Below, one piece after another: positions 21,787 to 29,086 of a stretch of 34,738 nt of DNA. The DNA comes from Methanocellales archaeon (GTDB lineage: Archaea > Halobacteriota > UBA148), in the NCBI GenBank assembly GCA_030019435.1, contig JASEEV010000017.1, forward strand, positions 1 through 34,738, in the 5' to 3' direction. The stretch's first letter is position 1. Each line of letters starts with the position of its first letter. The notes below the pieces were generated by a model. The model saw only the letters and a list, made by a program, of their open reading frames with translations. It was not told the origin of the DNA and did no database searches. The translations under genes were made by a program, and so were the position numbers.

Positions 21787-23049
21787 ATGTCGAAACCACA
21801 TCTAAATTTGGCGATGATTGGGCACGTTGACCATGGGAAGTCCACCCTGGTGGGACGCCTGCTATTCGAAACAGGCGTTATTCCAGCGCACGTGGTCGAG
21901 CAATACAAGAAAGAGGCAGAAGCAAAGGGAAAAGCCACGTTCGAGTATGCATGGGTCATGGATACCTTGAAAGAGGAGAAAGAACGTGGGCTGACCATAG
22001 ACGTTGCACATCGGCGATTTGACACACCTAAGTACTATTTCACCATCGTAGATTGTCCAGGGCATAGAGACTTCGTAAAGAACATGATCACTGGGACATC
22101 TCAGGCAGATGCCGCTGTGTTAGTGGTCGATGCAACTGAGGGAGTTATGCCCCAGACGAAGGAACACGTATTTCTCGCGAGAACGCTGGGAATCGATCAA
22201 CTGATCGTTGCCATAAACAAGTTAGATGCAGCAAACTACTCTGAGAAAAAATACAATGACGTCAAAGCAGACGTCAGCAAGCTTCTGAGGACAGTAGGCT
22301 TCAAGCCAGAGGGAATCCAGTATATAGCGGTGTCAGGGTACGTAGGTGACAACGTCTCGAAGAAGAGCGACAACACAAAATGGTATGATGGACCAACGTT
22401 CTTGGGGGCGCTTGATAACCTGAAGGAGCCAGAGAAGCCAGTTAAGCTTCCCTTGAGAGTGCCTGTGCAGGATGTGTATTCCATCTCGGGTGTGGGTACC
22501 GTTCCTGTTGGTAGAGTGGAAACGGGCAAGATGAAGAAGGGCGATAAAGTCGTCTTCCAGCCAGCCGACGTTTCTGGAGAGGTGAAATCGATCGAGATGC
22601 ATCATGAGGAGATTCCAGAGGCGATACCAGGAGATAATGTGGGTTGGAACGTACGTGGGATAAGCAGAGAGGACATACGAAGAGGGGATGTGTGTGGACT
22701 CCCAGACAATCCACCAACCGTTGCAGACGAGTTCACGGCGCAAATCGTCGTTCTACAGCATCCATCTGCGATTACAGCTGGCTACACGCCGGTGTTCCAC
22801 TGCCACACAGCCCAAGTTGCATGCACCATTACGGAGCTCAGAAAGAAGCTTGACCCAAAGACGGGTGAAGTCGTAGAGGAAAATCCAGATTTCATAAAGA
22901 CCGGCGATGCAGCGATCATCCAGGTCAAGCCAACTCGCCCATTGGTCGTCGAGAAGGTCAAGGAAATTCCTCAGCTAGGAAGATTTGCGATCAGGGACAT
23001 GGGGCAGACCATCGCAGCTGGCATGGTCATCGACATCAAACCACGATGA
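21787..23049 (+). CDS. tuf: Translation elongation factor 1-alpha
   Basis: GTPase that delivers aminoacyl-tRNA to the ribosome, 420 residues. The motifs are GHVDHGKST (about residues 12-20), [24 protein letters not shown] and NKLD. The beta-barrel domains follow with PVGRVETG and the C-terminal [14 protein letters not shown]. The start has the strongest ribosome binding site in the window. Its TGA overlaps the rps10 ATG (23046). Confidence 0.97.
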   Translation: MSKPHLNLAMIGHVDHGKSTLVGRLLFETGVIPAHVVEQYKKEAEAKGKATFEYAWVMDTLKEEKERGLTIDVAHRRFDTPKYYFTIVDCPGHRDFVKNMITGTSQADAAVLVVDATEGVMPQTKEHVFLARTLGIDQLIVAINKLDAANYSEKKYNDVKADVSKLLRTVGFKPEGIQYIAVSGYVGDNVSKKSDNTKWYDGPTFLGALDNLKEPEKPVKLPLRVPVQDVYSISGVGTVPVGRVETGKMKKGDKVVFQPADVSGEVKSIEMHHEEIPEAIPGDNVGWNVRGISREDIRRGDVCGLPDNPPTVADEFTAQIVVLQHPSAITAGYTPVFHCHTAQVACTITELRKKLDPKTGEVVEENPDFIKTGDAAIIQVKPTRPLVVEKVKEIPQLGRFAIRDMGQTIAAGMVIDIKPR

Positions 23050-23363
23050 ACATGGCTCAGAGGGCAAGGATCAGGTTATCAGGGACCAATCCAGCCGAAC
23101 TGGATACCATCTGTGATCAAATCAAGCAAATCGCTGGGAAAACTGGCGTGAGTATCTCCGGTCCGGTCCCACTCCCAACAAAAAGGCTCATCGTGCCGTG
23201 CAGGAAGTCTCCAGACGGTGAAGGGACTGCAACATGGGATCACTGGGAAATGAGGGTGCATAAAAGACTCATAGACATCGATGCAGATGAGCGTGCTCTA
23301 AGACAGCTGATGAGAATACAAGTCCCCAAAGACGTCAGCATCGAGATTGTTCTTGAGAGTTAG
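23046..23363 (+). CDS. rps10: Ribosomal protein S10
   Basis: Small-subunit head protein, 105 residues. Typical segments are [34 protein letters not shown] and [15 protein letters not shown]. It is coupled to tuf by an ATGA overlap. The ATG at 23046 encodes MNM; the second ATG at 23052 could also start the protein. It closes the translation block, but the next gene follows after only five bases. Confidence 0.96.
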   Translation: MNMAQRARIRLSGTNPAELDTICDQIKQIAGKTGVSISGPVPLPTKRLIVPCRKSPDGEGTATWDHWEMRVHKRLIDIDADERALRQLMRIQVPKDVSIEIVLES

Positions 23364-23368
23364 GTATC

Positions 23369-24469
23369 ATGACTGAAAAAATTACCATATCTGTCATCAA
23401 GGCAGATGTAGGAAGCTATCCTGGGCATGTAAGGGTCCATCCTGAGCTATTGTCCAAGGCTGAGGGGAAGTTGAAAAAAGCGAAGAAAGATGGTCTGCTT
23501 TTGGACTCATTTGTCACACACTGTGGCGACGACCTTGAGCTCATAATGACGCACCGAAGGGGCGTTGACGCGCCCGAAATCCATGAGTTGGCATGGAAGA
23601 CTTTTGAGGACTGCACCGCTATAGCAAGAAAGATGAAGCTCTACGGAGCTGGACAAGATATCCTGTCGGAGGCTTTTTCCGGCAATGTGAAAGGACTTGG
23701 TCCTGGTGTGGCGGAGATCGAGTTTATGGAAAGGGCATCCGATCCTATAGTCATCTTCATGGCTGACAAGACCGAGCCTGGTGCTTGGAATCCTCCTCTG
23801 TATAAGATCTTTGCCGATCCATACAATACTGCTGGACTGATCATCGACCCTGGTCTGCATGATGGATTCATCTTTGAGGTTCATGATGTTATCCAGGAGA
23901 GAAAGATCGAGTTCAATACTCCAGAGGATATCTACGACCTGCTTGCATACATTGGTCAGCCCGGTAGATATGTGATCAAGTCGATAAGAAGAAAGGACGG
24001 ACTGATTGCAGCCGTCGCCTCCACACAACGGCTCAGTCTCATTGCGGGCAAGTATGTGGGGAAGGACGATCCCATTTGCATAATAAGGGCACAACATGGT
24101 TTGCCAGCGGTGGGAGAAGTGCTAGAGCCGTTTGCATCTCCGCATATAGTTGCAGGATGGATGCGTGGCTCTCATCACGGTCCTTTGATGCCAGTCTCCA
24201 TGAAGCAAGCACACCCAACCAGATTTGATGGTCCTCCAAGGGTGATAGCGCTCGGATTTCAGATCGCAGGAGGCAAGTTAATAGGTCCAGTGGACCTGTT
24301 TGATGATCCAGCATTTGAGCTTGCGAGGAAAAAAGCGCTTGAGATAGCAGATATCATGAGGGCGCAAGGTCCATTTGAGCCTCACCGCCTGTCTGCGGAG
24401 GAAATGGAATACACCACACTTCCAAAGGTTGAGGAAAAGCTGGAGAAACGATGGAAAAAGGGAATCTAG
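23369..24469 (+). CDS. fbp: Fructose-1,6-bisphosphate aldolase/phosphatase (bifunctional)
   Basis: Archaeal type V enzyme that condenses triose phosphates and dephosphorylates the product, making gluconeogenesis unidirectional. The 366 residues match the family, and the catalytic residues fall at the numbers I recall for the characterised Thermoproteus enzyme: Schiff-base Lys232, Tyr229 in the segment KYVGKDDP (228-235), and Tyr348 near the C-terminus. The metal ligands Asp13 and His20 (DVGSYPGH), Asp54 and Asp55 (CGDD) and Gln96 are present. It lies five bases after rps10 and one base before a ferredoxin gene, so it is in one transcript with ribosomal and redox genes. It indicates gluconeogenic sugar synthesis. 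Confidence 0.95.
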   Translation: MTEKITISVIKADVGSYPGHVRVHPELLSKAEGKLKKAKKDGLLLDSFVTHCGDDLELIMTHRRGVDAPEIHELAWKTFEDCTAIARKMKLYGAGQDILSEAFSGNVKGLGPGVAEIEFMERASDPIVIFMADKTEPGAWNPPLYKIFADPYNTAGLIIDPGLHDGFIFEVHDVIQERKIEFNTPEDIYDLLAYIGQPGRYVIKSIRRKDGLIAAVASTQRLSLIAGKYVGKDDPICIIRAQHGLPAVGEVLEPFASPHIVAGWMRGSHHGPLMPVSMKQAHPTRFDGPPRVIALGFQIAGGKLIGPVDLFDDPAFELARKKALEIADIMRAQGPFEPHRLSAEEMEYTTLPKVEEKLEKRWKKGI

Positions 24470-24470
24470 C

Positions 24471-24863
24471 ATGCCCCAGAGAATCAAAGTGGCGAACTTG
24501 GCTAGATGCATCGGTTGTTACTCATGCATGCTTGCGTGTTCCAGGCAGAGAGGTCTTGTTTCTTTGGTCAGAAGTGCCATTCAGGTTAAGACCAGGGGAG
24601 GGATAGAGGGCGATTTCATCCTTGTCGTTTGTCATGCCTGCGAGGATCCACCATGCGCTAATGCCTGCCAATTTGGCGCGCTTGAGAAGGCTGATGGTGG
24701 GGTAAAATTTGACAGAGAGCTCTGTACTGGGTGTGGAGCTTGTAAGGATGCGTGTCTCATAGGGGCGATCACAATGGATCAAGGAGAAGTGGTTGTGTGC
24801 AAACATTGCGGCATGTGCGCTGAGTTTTGTCCACATGATGTCCTTACGTTAGAGATGTTGTGA
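24471..24863 (+). CDS. Ferredoxin-like electron-transfer subunit with four [4Fe-4S] sites
   Basis: Iron-sulfur protein of 130 residues with sixteen cysteines in four groups: 13/16/19/23, 54/57/62/66, 85/88/91/95 and 110/113/116/120. The second group has the CxxCxxxxCxxxC spacing typical of the electron-transfer subunits of molybdenum and tungsten enzymes. The frame is open into the preceding gene, but the ATG at 24471 sits one base after the fbp stop and begins where the homology starts. Its TGA overlaps the start of the aldehyde oxidoreductase gene. The likely role is to carry electrons between that tungsten enzyme and a cytosolic acceptor. No signal peptide is seen, so it is cytoplasmic. 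Confidence 0.9.
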   Translation: MPQRIKVANLARCIGCYSCMLACSRQRGLVSLVRSAIQVKTRGGIEGDFILVVCHACEDPPCANACQFGALEKADGGVKFDRELCTGCGACKDACLIGAITMDQGEVVVCKHCGMCAEFCPHDVLTLEML

Positions 24864-26599
24864 TGTTCAGCAAAGTGCTTTACATAGATCTGTCCAAGGG
24901 CGATAGCGAGCTTGTGGACAGAGCAGATCTATTCGAAAAATATATCGGCGGCACTGGAGTGGCAACGCTATTACTAGAGGAGGAATGTCCTAAGAACGTC
25001 GATCCCCTTTCTGAGGAGGCGCCGATCATCCTCAGCATAGGTCCCTTATCAGCACTATTTCCATGTTGTACAAAGGTCGTGGCAATGTTCAAATCTCCGC
25101 TCACAAATGAGCTGGGAGAATCACATGCAGGTGGAAGACTTGCGCTAGCGATGAGGTTTGCGGGCTACGATTCCATCGTGATAAAGGGTAGAGCAGACGA
25201 TCCTGTTTACTTGTCCATACATGATGATGAGGTAAAAATCAAGGATGCGACATCGCTATGGGGCATTTCTTCTGCTCTGGCAGTGGGTAGGATCCTCAGA
25301 GAGATAGAGCCAGGTGTAGGGCGCAGAAGCATCATACGAATAGGTGTGGCAGGCGAGAGGTTGATAAAATATGCCAACGTCAACGTAGACACGTATCGTC
25401 ACTTTGGCAGGCTTGGACTTGGTGCAGTCTTTGGAAGCAAGAATCTCAAGGCAATGGTGATCTCTGGGTCAAAAGGTGTTAGCGTGCAGAACATGGATGC
25501 ATACAAAGAAGTCTATCAAAAGATCTACGATGAAGTCGTGCACACGGAGGCGATGGAAAAATACCATGATCTCGGCACCTCTGCAAACGTGAACGTTCTC
25601 AACCAAATCAAAGGGCTCCCAACCAAAAACTTCAAAAGTTCGTATTTTGAGAATGCTGAGAACATCTCGGGTGAGAACTTCGCCGATAAATACCTGTTGA
25701 GAAAGCTCGCATGTCCTCATTGTCCCATAGGGTGCATCCATGTGGCGATGCTAAAAACTCCCTTTGCACCTGGGCATGACTATGAGGTGCACTATATCTC
25801 CTACGACTATGAGTTGATATATGCTCTCGGCAGCAACCTTGGGGTTACATCTCCAGAGGGAGTTCTCAGCCTGATAGATAGATGTGAGAAGCACGGTCTC
25901 AATGCCATAAGCACCGGTGTCGTATTAGCATGGGCGACTGAGGCATACGAAAACGATCTGATCACCCCACAAGAGACGCTGGGCATTGGGCTCAGGTGGA
26001 ATGACGTGGAAGGATATCTAAGCGCGATGGACAATATGGTGAAGATGCCAAACGAATTCTATAAGGTGCTAGCTCAAGGGGTTGAAAAAGCTGCTGAGAG
26101 ATATGGTGGAAAGGAGTTCGCCATGGCGCTTGCAGGGAACGAAGTGGCGGGATATCATACCGGTCCTGCAAACATAGTTGGACAAATTGTAGGCATAAGA
26201 CATTCCCATCTGGACAATGCAGGTTACAGCATCGACCAAAAGGCATCTACCAAGCAGTTGTCCGAAGAGGAAATGGTTGACTTATTGGTAAAGGAGGATG
26301 ACTGGCGCTGTCTCTGCAATTCATTGATCTGTTGCCTGTTTGCGCGCAGCGTATATGATGAGCAGATGGTAAAAGATGCGCTGGGAAGCCTTGGAATAGA
26401 AAAAACGGTTGATGAGCTAAAGGGGATCGGAAAAGAGATCTTCAGAGCAAAATATCGATTTAAGCATAGAGAAGGTTTCAAGATAGAGGATGTGCACATA
26501 CCAAAGCGATTTTTTGAGACGACCAGTCAACTTGGAAAGATATCAGAGGTGCAGGTTCAAAAGATGCTCGATTTATATACGAGAAAAAGGGGCTCGTAG
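24863..26599 (+). CDS. Tungsten-containing aldehyde:ferredoxin oxidoreductase family protein
   Basis: Enzyme of the AOR family, about 578 residues, oxidising an aldehyde to an acid (or the reverse) with a tungsten-bispterin and one [4Fe-4S] cluster. The N-terminus has the YIGGTGVATLLL segment and GPLSALFPCCTKV; pterin-binding stretches include GESHAGGRLALAMRFAGYD and GRLGLGAVFGSKNLKA. The cluster cysteines are CPHCPIGC (about residues 284-291) and a cysteine in the CLCNSLICC region near the C-terminus. A GTG at 24860 and an ATG at 24863 both overlap the ferredoxin stop; I prefer the ATG. The last codons and the stop (26597-26599) lie within the following tRNA gene. The substrate cannot be assigned; the family includes AOR, FOR, GOR and WOR types. 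Confidence 0.9.
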   Translation: MFSKVLYIDLSKGDSELVDRADLFEKYIGGTGVATLLLEEECPKNVDPLSEEAPIILSIGPLSALFPCCTKVVAMFKSPLTNELGESHAGGRLALAMRFAGYDSIVIKGRADDPVYLSIHDDEVKIKDATSLWGISSALAVGRILREIEPGVGRRSIIRIGVAGERLIKYANVNVDTYRHFGRLGLGAVFGSKNLKAMVISGSKGVSVQNMDAYKEVYQKIYDEVVHTEAMEKYHDLGTSANVNVLNQIKGLPTKNFKSSYFENAENISGENFADKYLLRKLACPHCPIGCIHVAMLKTPFAPGHDYEVHYISYDYELIYALGSNLGVTSPEGVLSLIDRCEKHGLNAISTGVVLAWATEAYENDLITPQETLGIGLRWNDVEGYLSAMDNMVKMPNEFYKVLAQGVEKAAERYGGKEFAMALAGNEVAGYHTGPANIVGQIVGIRHSHLDNAGYSIDQKASTKQLSEEEMVDLLVKEDDWRCLCNSLICCLFARSVYDEQMVKDALGSLGIEKTVDELKGIGKEIFRAKYRFKHREGFKIEDVHIPKRFFETTSQLGKISEVQVQKMLDLYTRKRGS

Positions 26600-26663
26600 T
26601 ATAGTCTGGACAGCACAGGGGCCTCCGGAGCCTCTAACCCGGGTTCAAATCCCGGCGGGCCCG
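26590..26663 (+). tRNA. tRNA-Arg(CCG)
   Basis: Cloverleaf of 74 nt without CCA. Acceptor GGGCTCG pairs with CGGGCCC (one G-U), with discriminator G. The D stem is GTAT/GCAC with one mismatch. The anticodon stem GGGGC/GCCTC (one G-U) has the loop CT-CCG-GA, giving anticodon CCG. The T stem is CCGGG/CCCGG around TTCAAAT. There is no intron. The first ten bases overlap the end of the aldehyde oxidoreductase gene, including its TAG stop. TTTATATA just upstream (26572-26579) is too close to start a transcript in front of the tRNA. Confidence 0.9.
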
Positions 26664-26810
26664 CTCCTTTATTTAGTTTTTGAGGTTTGTCTCGTTCAGT
26701 GATACCAGGAGTTTCAAGATAGAAATAAATTAGCTTATGGTATTTTGAAATCCACTTTTTGCCTCACCGATAAAGGGATAACTCTGAAGTTCAACACAAA
26801 CAGAAAGCCT

Positions 26811-26820
26811 TAAATATATA
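26811..26820 (+). promoter_or_regulatory. TATA box of the vapBC operon
   Basis: TAAATATATA at 26811-26820, about 50 bases before the antitoxin start. AGGAGATGG (26851-26859) provides the ribosome binding site. Confidence 0.55.
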
Positions 26821-26864
26821 TTTTTCCTACTTTCTTATATACAAGAAAATAGGAGATGGTTGAA

Positions 26865-27164
26865 ATGGGAGTTGAAGAGGAAGTAAGCATCGTTAAGTTA
26901 GGGGAAAAGGGACAGATAACAATGCCGATTTCCATCAGGCAAAGAGAAAAACTTAAAAAAGGTACCCTACTGGAGGTCGTAGACCTAGGAGAGGGAGGCA
27001 TGTTCCTCACAAAGGTGGAGAAAAAGCAAGAGCTTTTATTGGCCATGAGAATGCTAGGAAGGGCTTTGTTAGAAAAAGGTTACAATACCGACCGGAAAAT
27101 AATCGAACTATGCAGAAGAATCAGAGAAGAGGTCTACGATGAAAAAAGTAAGAGCCTTAATTGA
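26865..27164 (+). CDS. vapB: AbrB/SpoVT-type antitoxin (VapB-like)
   Basis: DNA-binding antitoxin of 99 residues. The N-terminal swapped-hairpin domain is visible as VSIVKLGEKGQITMPISIRQREKLKKGTLLEVVDLGEGG; the GQITMPI motif is the family hallmark. The C-terminal half (LLLAMRMLGRALLEKGYNTDRKIIELCRRIREEVYDE) is helical and should hold the toxin. An ATG at 26856 is in frame, but AGGAG at 26851-26855 directs to the ATG at 26865, nine bases downstream. It overlaps the toxin gene by 26 bases, typical of coupled toxin-antitoxin pairs, and probably autoregulates its own promoter. Confidence 0.87.
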   Translation: MGVEEEVSIVKLGEKGQITMPISIRQREKLKKGTLLEVVDLGEGGMFLTKVEKKQELLLAMRMLGRALLEKGYNTDRKIIELCRRIREEVYDEKSKSLN

Positions 27165-27567
27165 TACAAACGTTGTGGTTAAGGCTGCCATCGATATATC
27201 CAAGGGTTCCATGTCGCCTGAAAGGAAAGTAATGGAGTTGGTCATAAAGAATGAGATAAAGCCAGTTATAACGATCACCTTGCTAGAAGAATATTGCAGG
27301 ATAGCAAAGGAATTAGTTGACAAGGATTTTGCTGGCTGGTTGAGAAATCTGATTGTTACGGGTATGAAGCCGGTTTTCATTTCAGATGAAATCTGTGAGG
27401 AATTGAAACCAAAATTTGAAGGTAAATTACCGAAAGAAGACTTGATCCATTTTTTAACATGCATCGCTGCCAATGCAAACTATCTTATAACAAACAATAG
27501 AGAGTTTCTGATGAAAGCAAAAAATCCTATTTTTAAATGCTTGACCCCCAAGGGAGTTTTTAGATGA
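27139..27567 (+). CDS. vapC: PIN-domain ribonuclease toxin (VapC-like, COG1569-type)
   Basis: PIN-fold endoribonuclease of 142 residues. The first metal-binding aspartate lies in LIDTNVVV (Asp9). A central acidic site is suggested by LPKEDLIHFLTCIAANANYLITNNREF, where the conserved Asp and Asn residues complete the PIN pocket. It overlaps the AbrB-type antitoxin gene and shares its promoter. Expression without the antitoxin would be expected to cut RNA. Confidence 0.85.
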   Translation: MKKVRALIDTNVVVKAAIDISKGSMSPERKVMELVIKNEIKPVITITLLEEYCRIAKELVDKDFAGWLRNLIVTGMKPVFISDEICEELKPKFEGKLPKEDLIHFLTCIAANANYLITNNREFLMKAKNPIFKCLTPKGVFR

Positions 27568-27634
27568 AAGGATGTGAGAAATAGAAGAACATAGCGGAAA
27601 AAAGCGCTGCCGATAAAGGGATGGGCGAAATCAC

Positions 27635-28144
27635 CTAAGTTTCATCAATCATTTTAACTATGTGAGAATACTCCTCTGCTGAGCATCTCCAACCCAAGCT
27701 TATCATGTCGTTCAATGCCGATTTCGCTGTTTCCTTCGTGATCATCCCGTGGCGGATGAGCAAGGCGAGGATAAGGGCGGTCCCTCCATATTCAATCCCG
27801 TAAATTTTGGCAGTTTCCCTGGCAACCTTATCGTCCATTATGGCAATACCATCTCTCTCCTTCGCCAGGGTTAAGACCTCGGCATCGGTTTCGTGCAACT
27901 CCGGTATCGCTGAAAATATCTGAAAAAGCTTTTTGTCGGCAATTTTCTCGACCTTCACCGCTTTCTCTTGGAGGATTCTCTCGACCATTAAAGCGTCTTT
28001 GGCAGCCACTTCCTTCCCTTCGTCCACGACCTCTTTTTTGACCCCAAGGGTGGTTAGTTTCTCACCTGGCAAATCCCTCATGAGCCGAAGCAAACCAACC
28101 TTTGCCAGATACATCAAGGGTGTTGAGTTAAAAACAAATCTCAT
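27635..28144 (-). CDS. DUF3368-type PIN-like toxin
   Basis: PIN-related protein of 169 residues. The start FNSTPLMYLAKVGLLRLM resembles the N-[ST]-[ST]-P-L opening of DUF3368 proteins, which have Asn in place of the usual first Asp. Later ETDAEVLTLAKERDGIAIMDDKVARETAKIYGIEYGGTALILALL matches the family active-site region (Asp-Asp in IMDDK). It follows the UPF0175-like gene by four bases and forms a classic UPF0175/DUF3368 toxin-antitoxin pair. Its stop is about 70 bases from the end of the convergent VapC. Confidence 0.83.
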   Translation of the reverse strand: MRFVFNSTPLMYLAKVGLLRLMRDLPGEKLTTLGVKKEVVDEGKEVAAKDALMVERILQEKAVKVEKIADKKLFQIFSAIPELHETDAEVLTLAKERDGIAIMDDKVARETAKIYGIEYGGTALILALLIRHGMITKETAKSALNDMISLGWRCSAEEYSHIVKMIDET

Positions 28145-28148
28145 GCCA

Positions 28149-28481
28149 TCACTGGGGTCGCTTCGAAGATTTCTGTGCGAGCTTGAATTCTCTTTCTATA
28201 TCTTCCGGGGTAATGTGCACCCATTCTATCCTCTTCTGTTTCACCAGGTCCGCCATCTCCCACAACGATACCGCTGCGATTTCGGCGGCTTTTGCGAAGG
28301 TGATCCTGCCTTGGCCCAGCAATCCCAGCGCTCTTTCCTTCCTCCACTCAGCGATGCCTTTTTCCAAGATCTTCCTGGCCGCCGTGGATTTGTCCGTCCC
28401 CTCTGACTCCATATATTCGGTCAACTGCTTCTCCATCTCTTCGGGAATTCTCGTAGCTAGGGGTTTGTACGCCATTTTCAT
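28149..28481 (-). CDS. UPF0175-like antitoxin
   Basis: Small protein of 110 residues. An N-terminal ribbon-helix-helix-like part (MAYKPLATRIPEEMEKQLTEYMESEGTDKSTAARKILEKGI) is followed by the UPF0175 core (RALGLLGQGRITFAKAAEIAAVSLWEMADLVKQKRIEW). The extra N-terminal part is longer than in minimal UPF0175 proteins and probably binds DNA. It precedes the DUF3368 toxin gene by four bases. A second ATG at 28475 is possible. A TATA box lies about 25 bases upstream, so the transcript is nearly leaderless. Confidence 0.82.
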   Translation of the reverse strand: MKMAYKPLATRIPEEMEKQLTEYMESEGTDKSTAARKILEKGIAEWRKERALGLLGQGRITFAKAAEIAAVSLWEMADLVKQKRIEWVHITPEDIEREFKLAQKSSKRPQ

Positions 28482-28504
28482 ATGTTTACATTTGTTAGCA
28501 TTCG

Positions 28505-28512
28505 TATATAAA
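28505..28512 (-). promoter_or_regulatory. TATA box of the UPF0175/DUF3368 operon
   Basis: On the minus strand TTTATATA (28505-28512) lies about 25 bases before the expected start near the ATG at 28481. Confidence 0.55.
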
Positions 28513-28586
28513 TCTATTCACCAAGTTCTTCCAGGTAGAACATAGCATTCCTGGAAGTGGTTTAGGATTGAACATATGCAAACTGC

Positions 28587-28730
28587 TCATAGAAGTACAT
28601 GGTGTGAAAAGTGAATTGGGGAAAGACTCCACTTTTTGCTAATATATGCCAAACTCTCCCAACTTTCGACAGCATCAACTATAGTCATCGCATCAAAGGA
28701 TACTACCTTTCCATTACTTCTCTTAGTCAC
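28587..28730 (-). CDS. Possible 47-aa small ORF, unknown
   Basis: A GTG at 28730 opens a 47-residue frame (begins MTKRSNGKVVSFD if GTG is the start, ends SPIHFSHHVLL). ATATTAAAAA on the same strand, centred about 24 bases upstream (about 28748-28757), would place transcription start at the GTG, as in leaderless archaeal mRNAs. The composition is protein-like, but no family is recognised, and it may be a remnant. Confidence 0.25.
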   Translation of the reverse strand: MTKRSNGKVVSFDAMTIVDAVESWESLAYISKKWSLSPIHFSHHVLL

Positions 28731-29086
28731 TAGAAGTCTTCCTTGGTGTTTTTAATATGCGCTTATGGCGTATAGTGCCCGAGGGACTTCCGTCCCCCCT
28801 CATAGTGGTGTCAAGAGGATGCAATCTTGAAGAATTTAGTCTGTTAAGCAAACTCCTCTTTGTAGGGCTTCTTCGATTTACTCTGCCTCTTTTGAGTCAC
28901 CACTGCCTGAACTCTTCTGTATACTATGCTGCCTTGCATCAACTACAGAACCTATTTCATATCGAATCTTATATCGAGTCAGATATCTTTTCCCAAGCAA
29001 GGCTCAAGAGAGGCTAAACTCTGGTACCATTTTTGGTATCCCAGGGAACCCCTTCATTTCCACTGGAGATCTCACTCATTAATTAT

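Larger units (their letters stand above)
28482..29086. other. About 600-bp gene-poor region between the toxin-antitoxin loci and cdc48
   Basis: Apart from the antitoxin promoter I see no established gene. Plus-strand frames here (for example 28757-29017) lack start signals and family features. The minus strand holds a 47-codon frame (28587-28730) and two short overlapping frames near 28860-28990 ending in KKPYKEEFA and SGDSKEAE, which look like shifted pieces of a decayed gene. A small hairpin GGGAC/GTCCC lies at 28783-28796. Confidence 0.4.

Noticed and set aside
26572-26579. TATA box as promoter of tRNA-Arg
   Set aside because: Start about 25 bases downstream would fall inside the tRNA, so it cannot yield the full tRNA.
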